Shown: piece by piece, positions 39,388 through 47,371 of the stretch
Position numbering within the stretch: position 1 is the stretch's first letter
Layout of the letters: each line of letters starts with the position of its first letter
Assembly (NCBI RefSeq): GCF_000423325.1
Contig: NZ_AUHT01000004.1
Location: 398,284 to 462,283 of the forward strand
Length of the DNA: 64,000 nt
Direction: 5' to 3'
From: Lysobacter defluvii IMMIB APB-9 = DSM 18482
Lineage (GTDB): Bacteria; Pseudomonadota; Gammaproteobacteria; Xanthomonadales; Xanthomonadaceae
The notes under the pieces: generated by a model
What the model was told of the DNA's origin: nothing
Databases searched by the model: none
Seen by the model: only the letters and a program-made list of their open reading frames with translations
Made by a program: the position numbers and the translations under genes

Positions 39388-41646
39388 TCAGAAGTTGTAG
39401 CGCACCGACACGTACCAGTTGCGCGGCAGGCCGTAGTACGCGGTCTGGATGTTGCCGACGCTCGCGAACTCCTGGCCTTCGGTCATGTAGACCTCGTCGG
39501 TGACGTTGCGCACGCCGGCGCGCACCTGCCAGCTGTACTGCGGCGAGTCCCAGATGCCGAACAGGCCGGCCACGGTGTAGTCGTCCTGGCGCAGCACGTC
39601 GCGGTTGTCGACCGACAGCCAGGTCTCGCTGCGGTGGGACACGTCGCCGCCCAGGGTCAGCAGCCCGCCGGAGGCCAGGTCGAACTGGTGCTGCAGCGCG
39701 ATCCGCGCGGTGACCTCGGGCGAGAACGGCACGTGGTCGTGGTTCACGTTGGGGTCGTAGCCGGGGTAGGACGGATCCAGGCGGAAGTCGTCGAAGCGGT
39801 CGTACTCGGCGTCCATCAGGCCCAGCTGCCCACTGAGCGTGGTCGCCTCGCCCAGCATGGCGATGCCCTCGAACTCGACGCCCACGATGTCCAGCTCGGC
39901 GGCGTTGAGCACCGGGAAGGTGCCCACGTCCTGCGAGACGCGCGCCTGGAAGTCCTCGTAGTCGCTCTTGAACGCGGCGACGCTGCCGCGCAGGCGGTTG
40001 TCGGCCGAGCTGGCCTTCAGGCCCAGCTCGTAGGTCCACACGTACTCCGGGTCGAACTCGGCGTTCTGGGTGTCGTAGACCGTGTTGGCACGCCCGTTGA
40101 AGCCGCCCGACTTGAAGCCGCGGTTCGCCGACACGTAGCCCATTACGTTGTCGCTGAAGTGCTTCTGCAGGCTGACCGACGGGGTGACCGCGGTCCAGTC
40201 GGCCTTGTCGGAGAACGCGACCGTCTCGTTGAGCGCCTCGAAGGGCGCGCCCCAGAACGTGCTGGTGCTGCGGTCGTACTCCTTCTCGTCCCTGGTCCAG
40301 CGCACGCCGGCGGCGAGCACCCAGGTCGGCACGAACTCCCAGTTGACGTGGGCGAAGGCCGCGACCGAGGTCGTCTGCAGGTCGTCCTCGATCGTGCGCA
40401 GGAAGTCGATCGGCGCGCCGGCCAGCGCGAACAGGTCGTCCGCGTAGGCCTCCTGGTAGGACGGCACGTTCTCCTGCATGTAGTACGCGCCGAAGGTCGC
40501 CTGCAGGTTGGACCCGTTGTCATACAGCAGCTGGAATTCCTGGCTGGTCTGGTCCTGGTCGATCGCCACCAGCACGTCGCCAAGCTCGTACTCGGAGGCG
40601 TCGATGTCGATGAAGGAGTGCGTCTCCAGCTGGCGGTGCGCGGTGATGGACTTGAACATCCACTGCGGCGACAGGTCCCACTCCATCGCCAGCGAGGCGC
40701 CGGTGTGCTCCAGCTCCTGGCCCTGGCCGGGCCCGAAGGAGCTGCGGGCGGTGAAGTCCCACTCGCCGGTGTCCGCCGGGCGCAGCACCACAGGGCCGAG
40801 CGCCAGGTCGGTCTGGATCAGCGGGGCCATCGGACGGCCCATGGTCAGGCTCGCGTCCTGCTCGGTGTGGTCCACGGAGAAGGTGGCGCGGAAGGTGTCG
40901 CTGGGCCGGAACGACAGCTTGGCGCGGACCGCGCGGGTCTCGTCGTCGTTGAAATCGTGGTTGCCGTCCAGGTCGCTGACGTGGCCGTCGTAGTTGATGA
41001 TCGCGCCGGCGATGCTGCCGGCCACGGTGTCGCTGAGCTGGGTGCTGGCGTAGAAGCGCCCCTCGCGCCGGCCGTCGCTGCCCACGGTGGCCTCCACCGC
41101 GCCGCCCTGGTAGTTGAACGGATCCTTGGTGGTCACCTTGATCGCGCCGCCAGTGGAGTTCTTGCCGTACAGCGTGCCCTGGGGACCACGCAGCACCTCG
41201 ACCTGGGCGACGTCGAACAGCGAGAACATCGAGCCGTTGATGCGCGAGTAGTACACGTCGTCCACGTACATGCCCACGCCGGGATCGAAGGTCTGCAGCG
41301 CGTCCGGCTGGCCGATGCCGCGGATGAAGACGTTGGTGCTGTTGGCCGAGCCGCGGCCCTGCACGATGTTGAGGTTCGGCACCGCGCCCTGCAGGCCGGT
41401 CACGTCGGCGGCCTGCAGCGTGTCCAGGTCGTCCTCGCTGAAGGCGCTGACCGCGACCGGCACGTCCTGGATGGACTCGGTGCGGCGGCGGGCGGTCACG
41501 GTGACCGCGTCCAGGTCCGTGGCCGAACGGGCCTGCGGGGAAGCGGTATCCGGCGTTCCGGACTGCTGCGCGGCAACCGCGGGCGCGCCCAGGGCGAGGA
41601 CGATGGCGAGGCTGAGGGTCGTGTAACGGGTGTTCGCGCGCTTCAT
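39388..41646 (-). CDS. TonB-dependent outer-membrane receptor
   Basis: A 752-residue outer-membrane active transporter. It has a signal peptide (residues 1-26, ending AVAAQQ), a TonB-box-like segment DLDAVTVTARRR, a plug domain (about residues 45-165; VPVAVSAFSEDDLDTLQAAD, then RGPQGTLYGKNSTGGAIKV), and a 22-strand barrel ending with aromatic YVSVRYNF. The plug sequence is of the general catecholate/vitamin/carbohydrate type and does not define the substrate. ATG 41646 was chosen for the signal peptide. It is divergent from a GntP permease within a hydroxybutyrate locus, so uptake of 3-hydroxybutyrate oligomers or related esters is possible (inference). Confidence 0.9.
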   Translation of the reverse strand: MKRANTRYTTLSLAIVLALGAPAVAAQQSGTPDTASPQARSATDLDAVTVTARRRTESIQDVPVAVSAFSEDDLDTLQAADVTGLQGAVPNLNIVQGRGSANSTNVFIRGIGQPDALQTFDPGVGMYVDDVYYSRINGSMFSLFDVAQVEVLRGPQGTLYGKNSTGGAIKVTTKDPFNYQGGAVEATVGSDGRREGRFYASTQLSDTVAGSIAGAIINYDGHVSDLDGNHDFNDDETRAVRAKLSFRPSDTFRATFSVDHTEQDASLTMGRPMAPLIQTDLALGPVVLRPADTGEWDFTARSSFGPGQGQELEHTGASLAMEWDLSPQWMFKSITAHRQLETHSFIDIDASEYELGDVLVAIDQDQTSQEFQLLYDNGSNLQATFGAYYMQENVPSYQEAYADDLFALAGAPIDFLRTIEDDLQTTSVAAFAHVNWEFVPTWVLAAGVRWTRDEKEYDRSTSTFWGAPFEALNETVAFSDKADWTAVTPSVSLQKHFSDNVMGYVSANRGFKSGGFNGRANTVYDTQNAEFDPEYVWTYELGLKASSADNRLRGSVAAFKSDYEDFQARVSQDVGTFPVLNAAELDIVGVEFEGIAMLGEATTLSGQLGLMDAEYDRFDDFRLDPSYPGYDPNVNHDHVPFSPEVTARIALQHQFDLASGGLLTLGGDVSHRSETWLSVDNRDVLRQDDYTVAGLFGIWDSPQYSWQVRAGVRNVTDEVYMTEGQEFASVGNIQTAYYGLPRNWYVSVRYNF

Positions 41647-41723
41647 GCAGATCCCCTGGAGAACGTCTGGTCGGTGCGGCACCTGCCGCCGTGATCGCAG
41701 ACTAGGGGGCGCTTCCGCGGGAC

Positions 41724-41743
41724 GGCATCGTACCTTCGGACAA
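41724..41743. promoter_or_regulatory. Candidate operator, second copy of the 34312 motif
   Basis: GGCATCGTACCTTCGGACAA shares 16 of the first 18 positions with the site at 34312. The left arm CGTAC is intact and the right arm is GGAC instead of GTAC. It lies in the 175-base divergent region between the TonB receptor and the permease. Confidence 0.45.
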
Positions 41744-41821
41744 TGTGCCCGCCCCACGGCTGGTACCGACACTGTCCCCCGGCGTCGTGCGCTGCGCGAC
41801 CGTTCCTGACCGGGGGATCCG

Positions 41822-43225
41822 ATGTCGTTCCTGATCGTGCTTGCCGCACTGAGCTTCCTGATGTTCGTGGCCTACCGCGGCTACAGCGTGATCCTGTTCG
41901 CGCCGGTAGCCGCGCTGGGCGCGGTGCTGCTGACCGACCCGTCGCTGGTCGCGCCCATGTTCACCGGCCTGTTCATGGACCGCATGGTCGGTTTCCTCAA
42001 GCTGTACTTCCCGGTGTTCCTGCTTGGCGCGGTATTCGGCAAGCTGATCGAGATCTCCGGCTACTCCAAGTCCATCGTCGCGGCGACGATCCGCGTGGTC
42101 GGCGCCAAGCGGGCGATCCTGTCGATCGTGATCGTCTGCGCGCTGCTCACTTATGGTGGGGTCTCACTGTTCGTCGTGGTGTTCGCGGTCTACCCGTTCG
42201 CCGCCGAGCTGTTCCGCCAGAGCGACATCCCCAAGCGGCTGATCCCGGGCACCATCGCGCTGGGGGCGTTCACCTTCACCATGGACGCACTGCCGGGAAC
42301 ACCGCAGATTCAGAACATCATCCCGACGGCGTTCTTCGGCACCGACTCCTGGGCCGCGCCGGTGCTGGGCACGGTGGGCGGCGTCTTCATCCTGATCGTC
42401 GGGCTCAGCTACCTGGAATGGCGCCGGCGCGTCGCCGAGCGCCGGGGCGAGGGTTATGGAAGGCCGGAGGAACTGGTCAACGAGCCGGCTCCGTTTACCG
42501 GTGGCAGGCTGGCGCACCCGGCCGTCGCGATCCTGCCGCTGGTGCTGGTCGGCGTGTCCAACCTGGTGCTGACCTGGTTGATCCCGCAGTGGTACGGGGC
42601 TACCCACAGCTTCGTCCCGGCTGTGATTGGCGACCCCGATCCGATCGTGCAGGAAGTGCCGCGGATCGCCGCGATCTGGGCGGTGCTGGGCGCGCTGCTG
42701 GTCGGGATCCTGGCCGTCGTCGCCACCGCCTGGAAGACGGTGATCGGCACCTTCGCCGAAGGCTCCAGGGCCGCCGTCGGCGGCGCGCTGCTGGCCGGCA
42801 TGAACACCGCCTCGGAGTACGGCTTCGGTGCGGTGATCGCCGCCCTGCCCGGCTTCCTCGTGGTCGCCAACGCGCTGGGCTCGATTCCCAACCCGCTGGT
42901 CAACGAGGCGGTGACCGTCACGGCACTGGCCGGCATCACCGGCTCGGCTTCGGGCGGCATGTCGATCGCCCTGGCGGCAATGAGCGACACCTTCATCGCC
43001 GCCGCCAACGCCACCGGCATCCCGATGGAAGTGCTGCACCGGGTGGCCTCTATGGCGTCGGGCGGCATGGACACCCTGCCCCACAACGGCGCGGTCATCA
43101 CCCTGCTGGCGGTGACCGGCCTGACCCACCGGCAGGCCTACAAGGACATCTTCGCCATCACGATCATCAAGACGCTGGCGGTGTTCGTGATTATCGGGCT
43201 GTTCTACGCGTTCGGCTGGGTCTGA
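41822..43225 (+). CDS. GntP-family permease (possible 3-hydroxybutyrate transporter)
   Basis: A 467-residue inner-membrane protein with about 12-14 hydrophobic helices and motifs of the GntP/CitMHS superfamily: LKLYFPVFLLGAVFGKLIEI, TYGGVSLFVVVFAVYPFA, MDALPGTPQIQNIIPT, GITGSASGGMSIAL and HNGAVITLLAVTGLTHRQAY. The family includes gluconate carriers and D-beta-hydroxybutyrate permeases; the neighbouring dehydrogenase and hydrolase favour the latter. A GGGGGA Shine-Dalgarno precedes ATG 41822. It is followed by a terminator hairpin. Confidence 0.85.
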   Translation: MSFLIVLAALSFLMFVAYRGYSVILFAPVAALGAVLLTDPSLVAPMFTGLFMDRMVGFLKLYFPVFLLGAVFGKLIEISGYSKSIVAATIRVVGAKRAILSIVIVCALLTYGGVSLFVVVFAVYPFAAELFRQSDIPKRLIPGTIALGAFTFTMDALPGTPQIQNIIPTAFFGTDSWAAPVLGTVGGVFILIVGLSYLEWRRRVAERRGEGYGRPEELVNEPAPFTGGRLAHPAVAILPLVLVGVSNLVLTWLIPQWYGATHSFVPAVIGDPDPIVQEVPRIAAIWAVLGALLVGILAVVATAWKTVIGTFAEGSRAAVGGALLAGMNTASEYGFGAVIAALPGFLVVANALGSIPNPLVNEAVTVTALAGITGSASGGMSIALAAMSDTFIAAANATGIPMEVLHRVASMASGGMDTLPHNGAVITLLAVTGLTHRQAYKDIFAITIIKTLAVFVIIGLFYAFGWV

Positions 43226-43242
43226 GGCACCCGCCCCCAACG

Positions 43243-43275
43243 AAAAAGCGCCCCCTTCCGGGGGCGCCCCTTTCT
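43243..43275. terminator. Bidirectional terminator
   Basis: Perfect 8-bp stem GCGCCCCC/GGGGGCGC (43248-43267) with a TTCC loop. The minus-strand side ends in TTTTT, the plus-strand side in CCCCTTT. It serves the convergent permease and the small Lys/Ser/Gln-rich gene. Confidence 0.85.
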
Positions 43276-43291
43276 GCGTCCTGGCGGGGGA

Positions 43292-43435
43292 TCAACGTCC
43301 CTTCTTGCTGCTGCCGCTGCTGCCCTTGTCGTCCTTGCCCGAAGCGGACTTGGCCTGCTTCTGTCCCTGGCTGCCCTGGCTCTCCTGGCCCTGCTTGTTC
43401 TTGTTCTGCTGACTCTGGTTGCTCTTGGTGGGCAT
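43292..43435 (-). CDS. Small hydrophilic Gln/Ser/Lys-rich protein
   Basis: A 47-residue, fully hydrophilic product starting MPTKSNQSQQNKNKQGQESQ and ending SSGSSKKGR, with no hydrophobic core, so probably disordered. Composition resembles small stress-related proteins (hydrophilin or KGG-like), but I do not recognise a family motif. ATG 43435 is preceded by GGAGATCGCACC (GGAG at suitable distance). It is followed by a strong terminator on its strand, which supports it being a real transcript. It neighbours ferritin-like genes. Confidence 0.6.
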   Translation of the reverse strand: MPTKSNQSQQNKNKQGQESQGSQGQKQAKSASGKDDKGSSGSSKKGR

Positions 43436-43489
43436 GGTGCGATCTCCGTAGGGGGTGCCGGGCGTTCCCGGCACGGCACCGCTGCAGCA

Positions 43490-43610
43490 GGAGCGTGGGG
43501 GTTTCCACCTCCTGGCAGAACTCGATGGGCGACAGGCGGTGGTACACCTCGCGTACCTCGTCGATCTCGCCGCCCATGCTGTAGGGACCGACGTACCCAG
43601 TACGAGTCGA
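43490..43610 (-). other. Coding-like segment without a complete gene
   Basis: On the minus strand, from just after a TGA at 43611-43613, the frame reads TGYVGPYSMGGEIDEVREVY and continues YHRLSPIEFCQEVETPTLLL before losing protein-like character near 43480. It has natural-looking composition, abuts the 5'-less ferritin-like frame on the other strand, and the two meet at the palindrome CGTAC-CCA-GTACG (43592-43604). It may be a fragment moved by a local inversion, or chance. Confidence 0.3.
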
Positions 43611-43633
43611 TCATCGACCCGGACCAGACCTGG

Positions 43634-44062
43634 ATGGAGCAGTGGCTGATGCACGAGCTCAACGAGGTCTACAACTACTACAGCGCCGTGCAGCAGGAGC
43701 CGAATCCGCGCATCAAGGCGATCTGGGAGCGCTTCCTGGATTACGAGCTGGGCCACCTGCAGTACGTCATGGAGCTGTTCAAGGAGGTCGAGCGCCGCGA
43801 CCCGCGCGAGCTCATCCCTGACACGCTGCCCGAACCGATCCCCTTCGCCAGCCAGCGCGAGTTCGTCCGCAAGGTACTGCTGCAGGAGGTCGACCTGCGC
43901 GCCAGCGGCGCGGACTTCGTGCCGCTGGAGCAGGACCCGGAACGCTCGCAGAAGTACCGCCAGCACCTCAACTCCGAGGGCTCGCCCACCGAGGCCGCGC
44001 CGGCCGGGTACGTGTGGAATCCCGGCACCGAGCTCGCCATGCCCGCCGAACAGCAGAAGTAA
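43634..44062 (+). CDS. Ferritin-like domain protein, probably 5'-truncated
   Basis: A 142-residue product whose first residues are already inside a helical ferritin-like domain: WLMHELNEVYNYYSAVQQEP, then FLDYELGHLQYVMELFKEVE with Glu and His in metal-ligand spacing. ATG 43634 has no Shine-Dalgarno. The same frame remains open and protein-like for at least 13 codons upstream (TQYESIIDPDQTW), but no start codon is found there, so the real 5' end is missing or altered. Possibly a pseudogene. It is followed 21 bases later by a second ferritin-like gene, suggesting a pair with related iron or oxidative-stress function. Confidence 0.6.
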   Translation: MEQWLMHELNEVYNYYSAVQQEPNPRIKAIWERFLDYELGHLQYVMELFKEVERRDPRELIPDTLPEPIPFASQREFVRKVLLQEVDLRASGADFVPLEQDPERSQKYRQHLNSEGSPTEAAPAGYVWNPGTELAMPAEQQK

Positions 44063-44083
44063 GCGCACGAACTGGAGAACGTC

Positions 44084-44812
44084 ATGGAGAACGAGATCAG
44101 CACCGGCACCAACCGCACCGGCATGAAGACCTCGCCGGTGCACTCGCGCGAGCTGCTGGAGGTACGGGAACTGCAGAAGACCGTGCCCGACCCGGAGATC
44201 GACCACGTCGCACTGCGCACGTCCTACCTGGCCGAGGCCGAACCGGTCGGTTCCATGCCCCCGCCGCCCACGCTGCGCGGGATGGCCGGCACCGCCATGC
44301 AGGCGCTCACCGGCCGCAAGATGCACGTCCTGCTGGACAAGCTCGCCGAGCGCGCCGCCTTCGAACGCACCGGCACCCGCCTGTACGACATGATGCTGCA
44401 GAAGGTCGCCGCGGCGCCGAGCCTGCCCTCGGGCATGACCATCGAAGGCGTCCGGCAGATCCGCGACGAGGAGCACGGGCACTTCCAGCTGCTGGCCAGC
44501 ACCATCGAGGAGCTCGGCGCCGACCCGACCGCAATGACGCCCTGCGCGGATGTCACCGGAGTGCAGGGCCTCGGGCTGGTGCAGGCCATGGGCGAGCCCC
44601 GCCTGACCATCGCCCAGGCGCTGTCCACGCTACTTGCGGCCGAGGTGATCGACAACGCCTCATGGGAGCTGCTGATCGACCTGGCCCGGCAGTTCGGCCA
44701 GGACGAGTTGGCCGAGCGCTTCACCAACGCCCTGGCGGCCGAGAAGCGGCATGACGCTACCGTGCGCCAGTGGCTGGCTGCAGCACTGCGGGAGGAAGCA
44801 GAGATCGGATAG
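44084..44812 (+). CDS. Ferritin-like domain protein
   Basis: A 242-residue protein with a four-helix ferritin-like fold in the central and C-terminal part: LLDKLAERAAFERTGTRLYD (Glu ligand), then GVRQIRDEEHGHFQLLASTI with the ExxH motif, a later helix TIAQALSTLLAAEVIDNASW, and AAEKRHDATVRQWL. The N-terminal 75 residues (TSPVHSRELLEVRELQKTVP) are probably extended. It resembles uncharacterised ferritin-like proteins often paired in one operon; a di-metal site is likely, the physiological role unknown. A TGGAGAA Shine-Dalgarno precedes ATG 44084. Confidence 0.78.
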   Translation: MENEISTGTNRTGMKTSPVHSRELLEVRELQKTVPDPEIDHVALRTSYLAEAEPVGSMPPPPTLRGMAGTAMQALTGRKMHVLLDKLAERAAFERTGTRLYDMMLQKVAAAPSLPSGMTIEGVRQIRDEEHGHFQLLASTIEELGADPTAMTPCADVTGVQGLGLVQAMGEPRLTIAQALSTLLAAEVIDNASWELLIDLARQFGQDELAERFTNALAAEKRHDATVRQWLAAALREEAEIG

Positions 44813-44816
44813 GGCC

Positions 44817-44863
44817 CTGCTGGCGCCGGAGCCCGGCACCGCCGCGGCGTCCGGCGCCAGCAG
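44817..44863. terminator. Long hairpin between convergent genes
   Basis: A perfect 14-bp stem (CTGCTGGCGCCGGA with its complement TCCGGCGCCAGCAG) and a 19-base loop, in the 62-base gap between the ferritin-like gene and convergent phnA. There is no T-tract, so termination strength is uncertain, but it would fold in both transcripts. Confidence 0.55.
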
Positions 44864-44874
44864 TGCGGCTGGCC

Positions 44875-45216
44875 TCAGGCCTTCTTGACGAACTCGGACT
44901 TGAGCTTCATCGGGCCAAAACCATCGATCTTGCAGTCGATGTTGTGGTCCTCGTCGACCAGGCGGATCTGACGCACCTTGGTGCCCGCCTTCAGCGCCGA
45001 ACTGGCGCCCTTGACCTTCAGGTCCTTGATGACCGTGACGGAGTCACCGTCGGCCAGCACGTTGCCGCCTGCGTCGCGATGGACGACGGCGTCCTCCGCG
45101 GCGCCCGCGGGCTCGCTACCGGACCACTCGTTGCCGCACTCGGGGCAGACGAAAAGCGACCGGTCCTCGTAGGTGTACGAGGAACCGCAGGAGGGGCAAT
45201 CGGGCAACGCGGACAT
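44875..45216 (-). CDS. yjdM: PhnA/YjdM zinc-ribbon protein
   Basis: A 113-residue protein with an N-terminal zinc ribbon ([20 protein letters not shown] with two CxxC pairs) and a small SH3-like C-terminal domain ([20 protein letters not shown], then [18 protein letters not shown]). Historically named PhnA for its position near phosphonate genes in E. coli; it is not phosphonoacetate hydrolase and its function is not settled. ATG 45216. It converges with the ferritin-like gene. Confidence 0.92.
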   Translation of the reverse strand: MSALPDCPSCGSSYTYEDRSLFVCPECGNEWSGSEPAGAAEDAVVHRDAGGNVLADGDSVTVIKDLKVKGASSALKAGTKVRQIRLVDEDHNIDCKIDGFGPMKLKSEFVKKA

Positions 45217-45246
45217 TCGGGTACTCGGCGGATCGGGCGCTGCATT

Positions 45247-45480
45247 CTAGCCCTTGCTGTCGCCCGGCACTCTCCCGGAGAGTCCCCGTACGGCCTTGGC
45301 GATCCGGCCGCCTGTGTAGATAACGGCACCTGCCAGGAACAGGGTCAACCCGAGGCCCGAGTAAACCGTCAGCGACTCACGTGTCTCGAACACGAACGGT
45401 ACGGCAAGAACCGCGGCTCCGAGCAGTAGCAAGACGACCCCGAACTTCAGGTACGGATTGGTCAGGCCGAAGTTACCCAT
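45247..45480 (-). CDS. Small two-helix membrane protein
   Basis: A 77-residue product with two predicted membrane helices (LKFGVVLLLLGAAVLAVPFV and YSGLGLTLFLAGAVIYTGG) and a basic C-terminal tail. I do not recognise a characterised family. ATG 45480 was chosen because it follows GGGAGAGAAGA, and its first codons overlap the end of the Sir2 gene by eight bases, indicating translational coupling. Confidence 0.65.
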   Translation of the reverse strand: MGNFGLTNPYLKFGVVLLLLGAAVLAVPFVFETRESLTVYSGLGLTLFLAGAVIYTGGRIAKAVRGLSGRVPGDSKG

Positions 45481-46234
45481 TCTTCTCTCCCTCGTTTGCC
45501 AGCAGCCGTGGCAATTCCTTGCCCGCGGCACCGCGCAAGTGGACGTCCGCGACCGCAGCGTGTCCGGTAGTCCCTGGATCGATGAGCACCACGCGTGCCC
45601 CGCCCGCTCGCGCCAGTGAGACCAGCGACGCGGCCGGCTCCACCTGCCCTGATGTCCCTACCACCAGCAGCAGGTCGCACCCGGCGATTGCTTCCTGCGC
45701 CTGTGCCCAGACGTCCGTCGGCAGGGACTCGCCGAACCAGACCACCTCGGGCCGGATCAGGCCACCGCAATGATCGCAATGCGGCGGATCCAGGCGCTGC
45801 CCCGCGTCCATGTCCGCGATGTCCGGCAACTCGAAGCCACCGAACGGGCGCTCGCACCTGGAGCACCGCAGTTCCATCAACTCGCCGTGCAGGTGCAGCA
45901 CCCGCGAGGAGCCCGCCTTCTCGTGCAGGTCGTCGACGTTCTGGGTTACGACGGCCAGCCCCGGCCAGCGCTCCTCGGCCCGGGCAAGCGCCAGGTGACC
46001 GTCGTGCGGCTGCACGGATTGCAGCTGCGCCATGCGGTACACGTACCAGCCCCAGACCAGCGCCGGATCCCGGTGGAAAGCGGCCGGGGTGGCCAGCTCT
46101 TCCGGTCGAAAGCGCGACCAGAGGCTGTCACTGGAACCACGGAAAGTCGCGATGCCGCTTTCGGCCGACATGCCGGCGCCGGTGAAGACCACCGGCCGCG
46201 TGCAGGCCTCCAGCAGGGTGATGGCGTCCTCCAC
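45473..46234 (-). CDS. Sir2-family NAD-dependent protein deacylase
   Basis: A 253-residue sirtuin of the CobB type. Seen: the NAD-binding FTGAGMSAESGIATFRG, the catalytic region TQNVDDLHEKAGS with active-site His in HLHGEL, a zinc site of two Cys pairs (CSRC and CDHC), and VVGTSGQVEPA. It removes acetyl or other acyl groups from lysines, consuming NAD. GTG 46234 begins four bases after the preceding gene stop; a TTG start at 46270 would overlap that gene. Regulation of acetyl-CoA synthetase by deacetylation is a known role of CobB, which would connect to the acetate/hydroxybutyrate genes, but this is only an inference. Confidence 0.9.
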   Translation of the reverse strand: MEDAITLLEACTRPVVFTGAGMSAESGIATFRGSSDSLWSRFRPEELATPAAFHRDPALVWGWYVYRMAQLQSVQPHDGHLALARAEERWPGLAVVTQNVDDLHEKAGSSRVLHLHGELMELRCSRCERPFGGFELPDIADMDAGQRLDPPHCDHCGGLIRPEVVWFGESLPTDVWAQAQEAIAGCDLLLVVGTSGQVEPAASLVSLARAGGARVVLIDPGTTGHAAVADVHLRGAAGKELPRLLANEGEKNG

Positions 46235-46238
46235 CGCC

Positions 46239-46493
46239 CTAGCCGAGCAGCAGCCAGCCGAGTCCCGCAAGCACCGCCAGGCCCAGGCCGGACACCAGGA
46301 TCGTCTCGATCGTCCCCGCCTCCTCGCCGTCCGCGAACCCGGTTTCCGGATAGCGGCCGAGGCTGAGCAGGCGCCACAGCGGCCAGCCGATGCACCACAG
46401 GACGATATGGAAGAAGAACTCGGAGATGACCCACATGACCCCCCGTGCGGCGGCCAGGAGCGGGCGGGCGAGGAAGTCGATGGCGTCGTTCAT
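46239..46493 (-). CDS. Small membrane protein of unknown function
   Basis: An 84-residue product with about two to three hydrophobic stretches (LLAAARGVMWVISEFFFHIV, then LWCIGWPLWRLLSLG, and a C-terminal TILVSGLGLAVLAGLGWLLL). No family recognised. ATG 46493. It ends four bases before the likely GTG start of the Sir2 gene, so the two probably share an mRNA. Confidence 0.6.
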   Translation of the reverse strand: MNDAIDFLARPLLAAARGVMWVISEFFFHIVLWCIGWPLWRLLSLGRYPETGFADGEEAGTIETILVSGLGLAVLAGLGWLLLG

Positions 46494-46517
46494 GGAGGCA
46501 ACGATATCCCAAGCGGG

Positions 46518-46940
46518 CTAGAACAGTTTCTCGCCCGGCTGTTCCGACGCCTGCCGGATCCAGTCGGACAGCAGCTCCTCGTTCACTTCATCGTCCTCGT
46601 GGATGTGGAAGTAGCGCACATCCTCGTGCTTGGACTTCTCCGGCGGTGGCGGGTCCAGCGACGCCCCGCGGAGGAAGGTGACTTTCACGTACCGGGTAAA
46701 GCAGTGGTAGCTGAGAAACCAGCCCTGCCCTTCCACCCCATAGAAGGGCGAGTTCCAGCGCACCGCCTTGCACACGCCGGGCACCGTGCGCTCGATCAGC
46801 GCGTCGAGCTTGCGGCCGACCTCCCGCTTCCATTCGGGCATCGCCTCGATGTAGGCCTGCACCGGCTCGTCACCGTCGCCCTTGGGGATCTGCGGGTTAC
46901 CGCCTGACAGCAGCACCGGCTTTTTCGTCGCCTTGGCCAT
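46518..46940 (-). CDS. DUF1801 domain protein
   Basis: A 140-residue protein of the DUF1801/YdhG-like family: YIEAMPEWKREVGRKLDALI, then VPGVCKAVRWNSPFYGVEGQ with the characteristic WxxPFY segment, and WFLSYHCFTRYVKVTFLRG. The fold resembles the C-terminal domain of phage T4-type YdhG proteins; function unknown. ATG 46940. It lies 12 bases after the VOC protein gene and is probably in the same transcript. Confidence 0.85.
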   Translation of the reverse strand: MAKATKKPVLLSGGNPQIPKGDGDEPVQAYIEAMPEWKREVGRKLDALIERTVPGVCKAVRWNSPFYGVEGQGWFLSYHCFTRYVKVTFLRGASLDPPPPEKSKHEDVRYFHIHEDDEVNEELLSDWIRQASEQPGEKLF

Positions 46941-46952
46941 GGCCGCCTCCTC

Positions 46953-47339
46953 TCAGTCGCCGCCCACCTGCTGGCTGATCCACCAGGTCGTGCCACCCGG
47001 GTCACGCACGCCGCCACGCTTGTCGCCGTCATCCTTCTGCGCGGGCGCCTGCACCACCGTGCCGCCGGCCTGCATCGCGCGCGACCAGGCGGCATCCACG
47101 TCGGCGACGTAGACGTGTACATGCGCGTCCACCGCCGGCCAGCCATCGATCGCGTCCGCGAGCATGACCACCGTGTCGTCGATGCGGACCTCGGCGTGCC
47201 GAAGTCGCCCGTGTTCCCCGGGCACCATCCGCAACGGCTGCGCGTCGAAGACGGCCTTGAGGAAATCGACTGTTGCCTGCGCGCCCTCGACCAGCAGGTA
47301 GGGCGAGGCTGAGTTGTAGCCTTCCGGTTTGAATGCCAT
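46953..47339 (-). CDS. VOC-superfamily protein (PhnB-like)
   Basis: A 128-residue protein with the paired beta-alpha-beta-beta-beta modules of the vicinal-oxygen-chelate superfamily: ASPYLLVEGAQATVDFLKAV, RHAEVRIDDTVVMLADAIDG, HVHVYVADVDAAWSRAMQAG and VRDPGGTTWWISQQ. It matches PhnB/YkcA-type sequences, which lack a known enzymatic activity; glyoxalase or bleomycin-binding roles are not supported. ATG 47339. It clusters with a second VOC gene and HIT. Confidence 0.88.
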   Translation of the reverse strand: MAFKPEGYNSASPYLLVEGAQATVDFLKAVFDAQPLRMVPGEHGRLRHAEVRIDDTVVMLADAIDGWPAVDAHVHVYVADVDAAWSRAMQAGGTVVQAPAQKDDGDKRGGVRDPGGTTWWISQQVGGD

Positions 47340-47371
47340 GGATCACCTCCCGGTGGTCGGTGCTACGGGCT

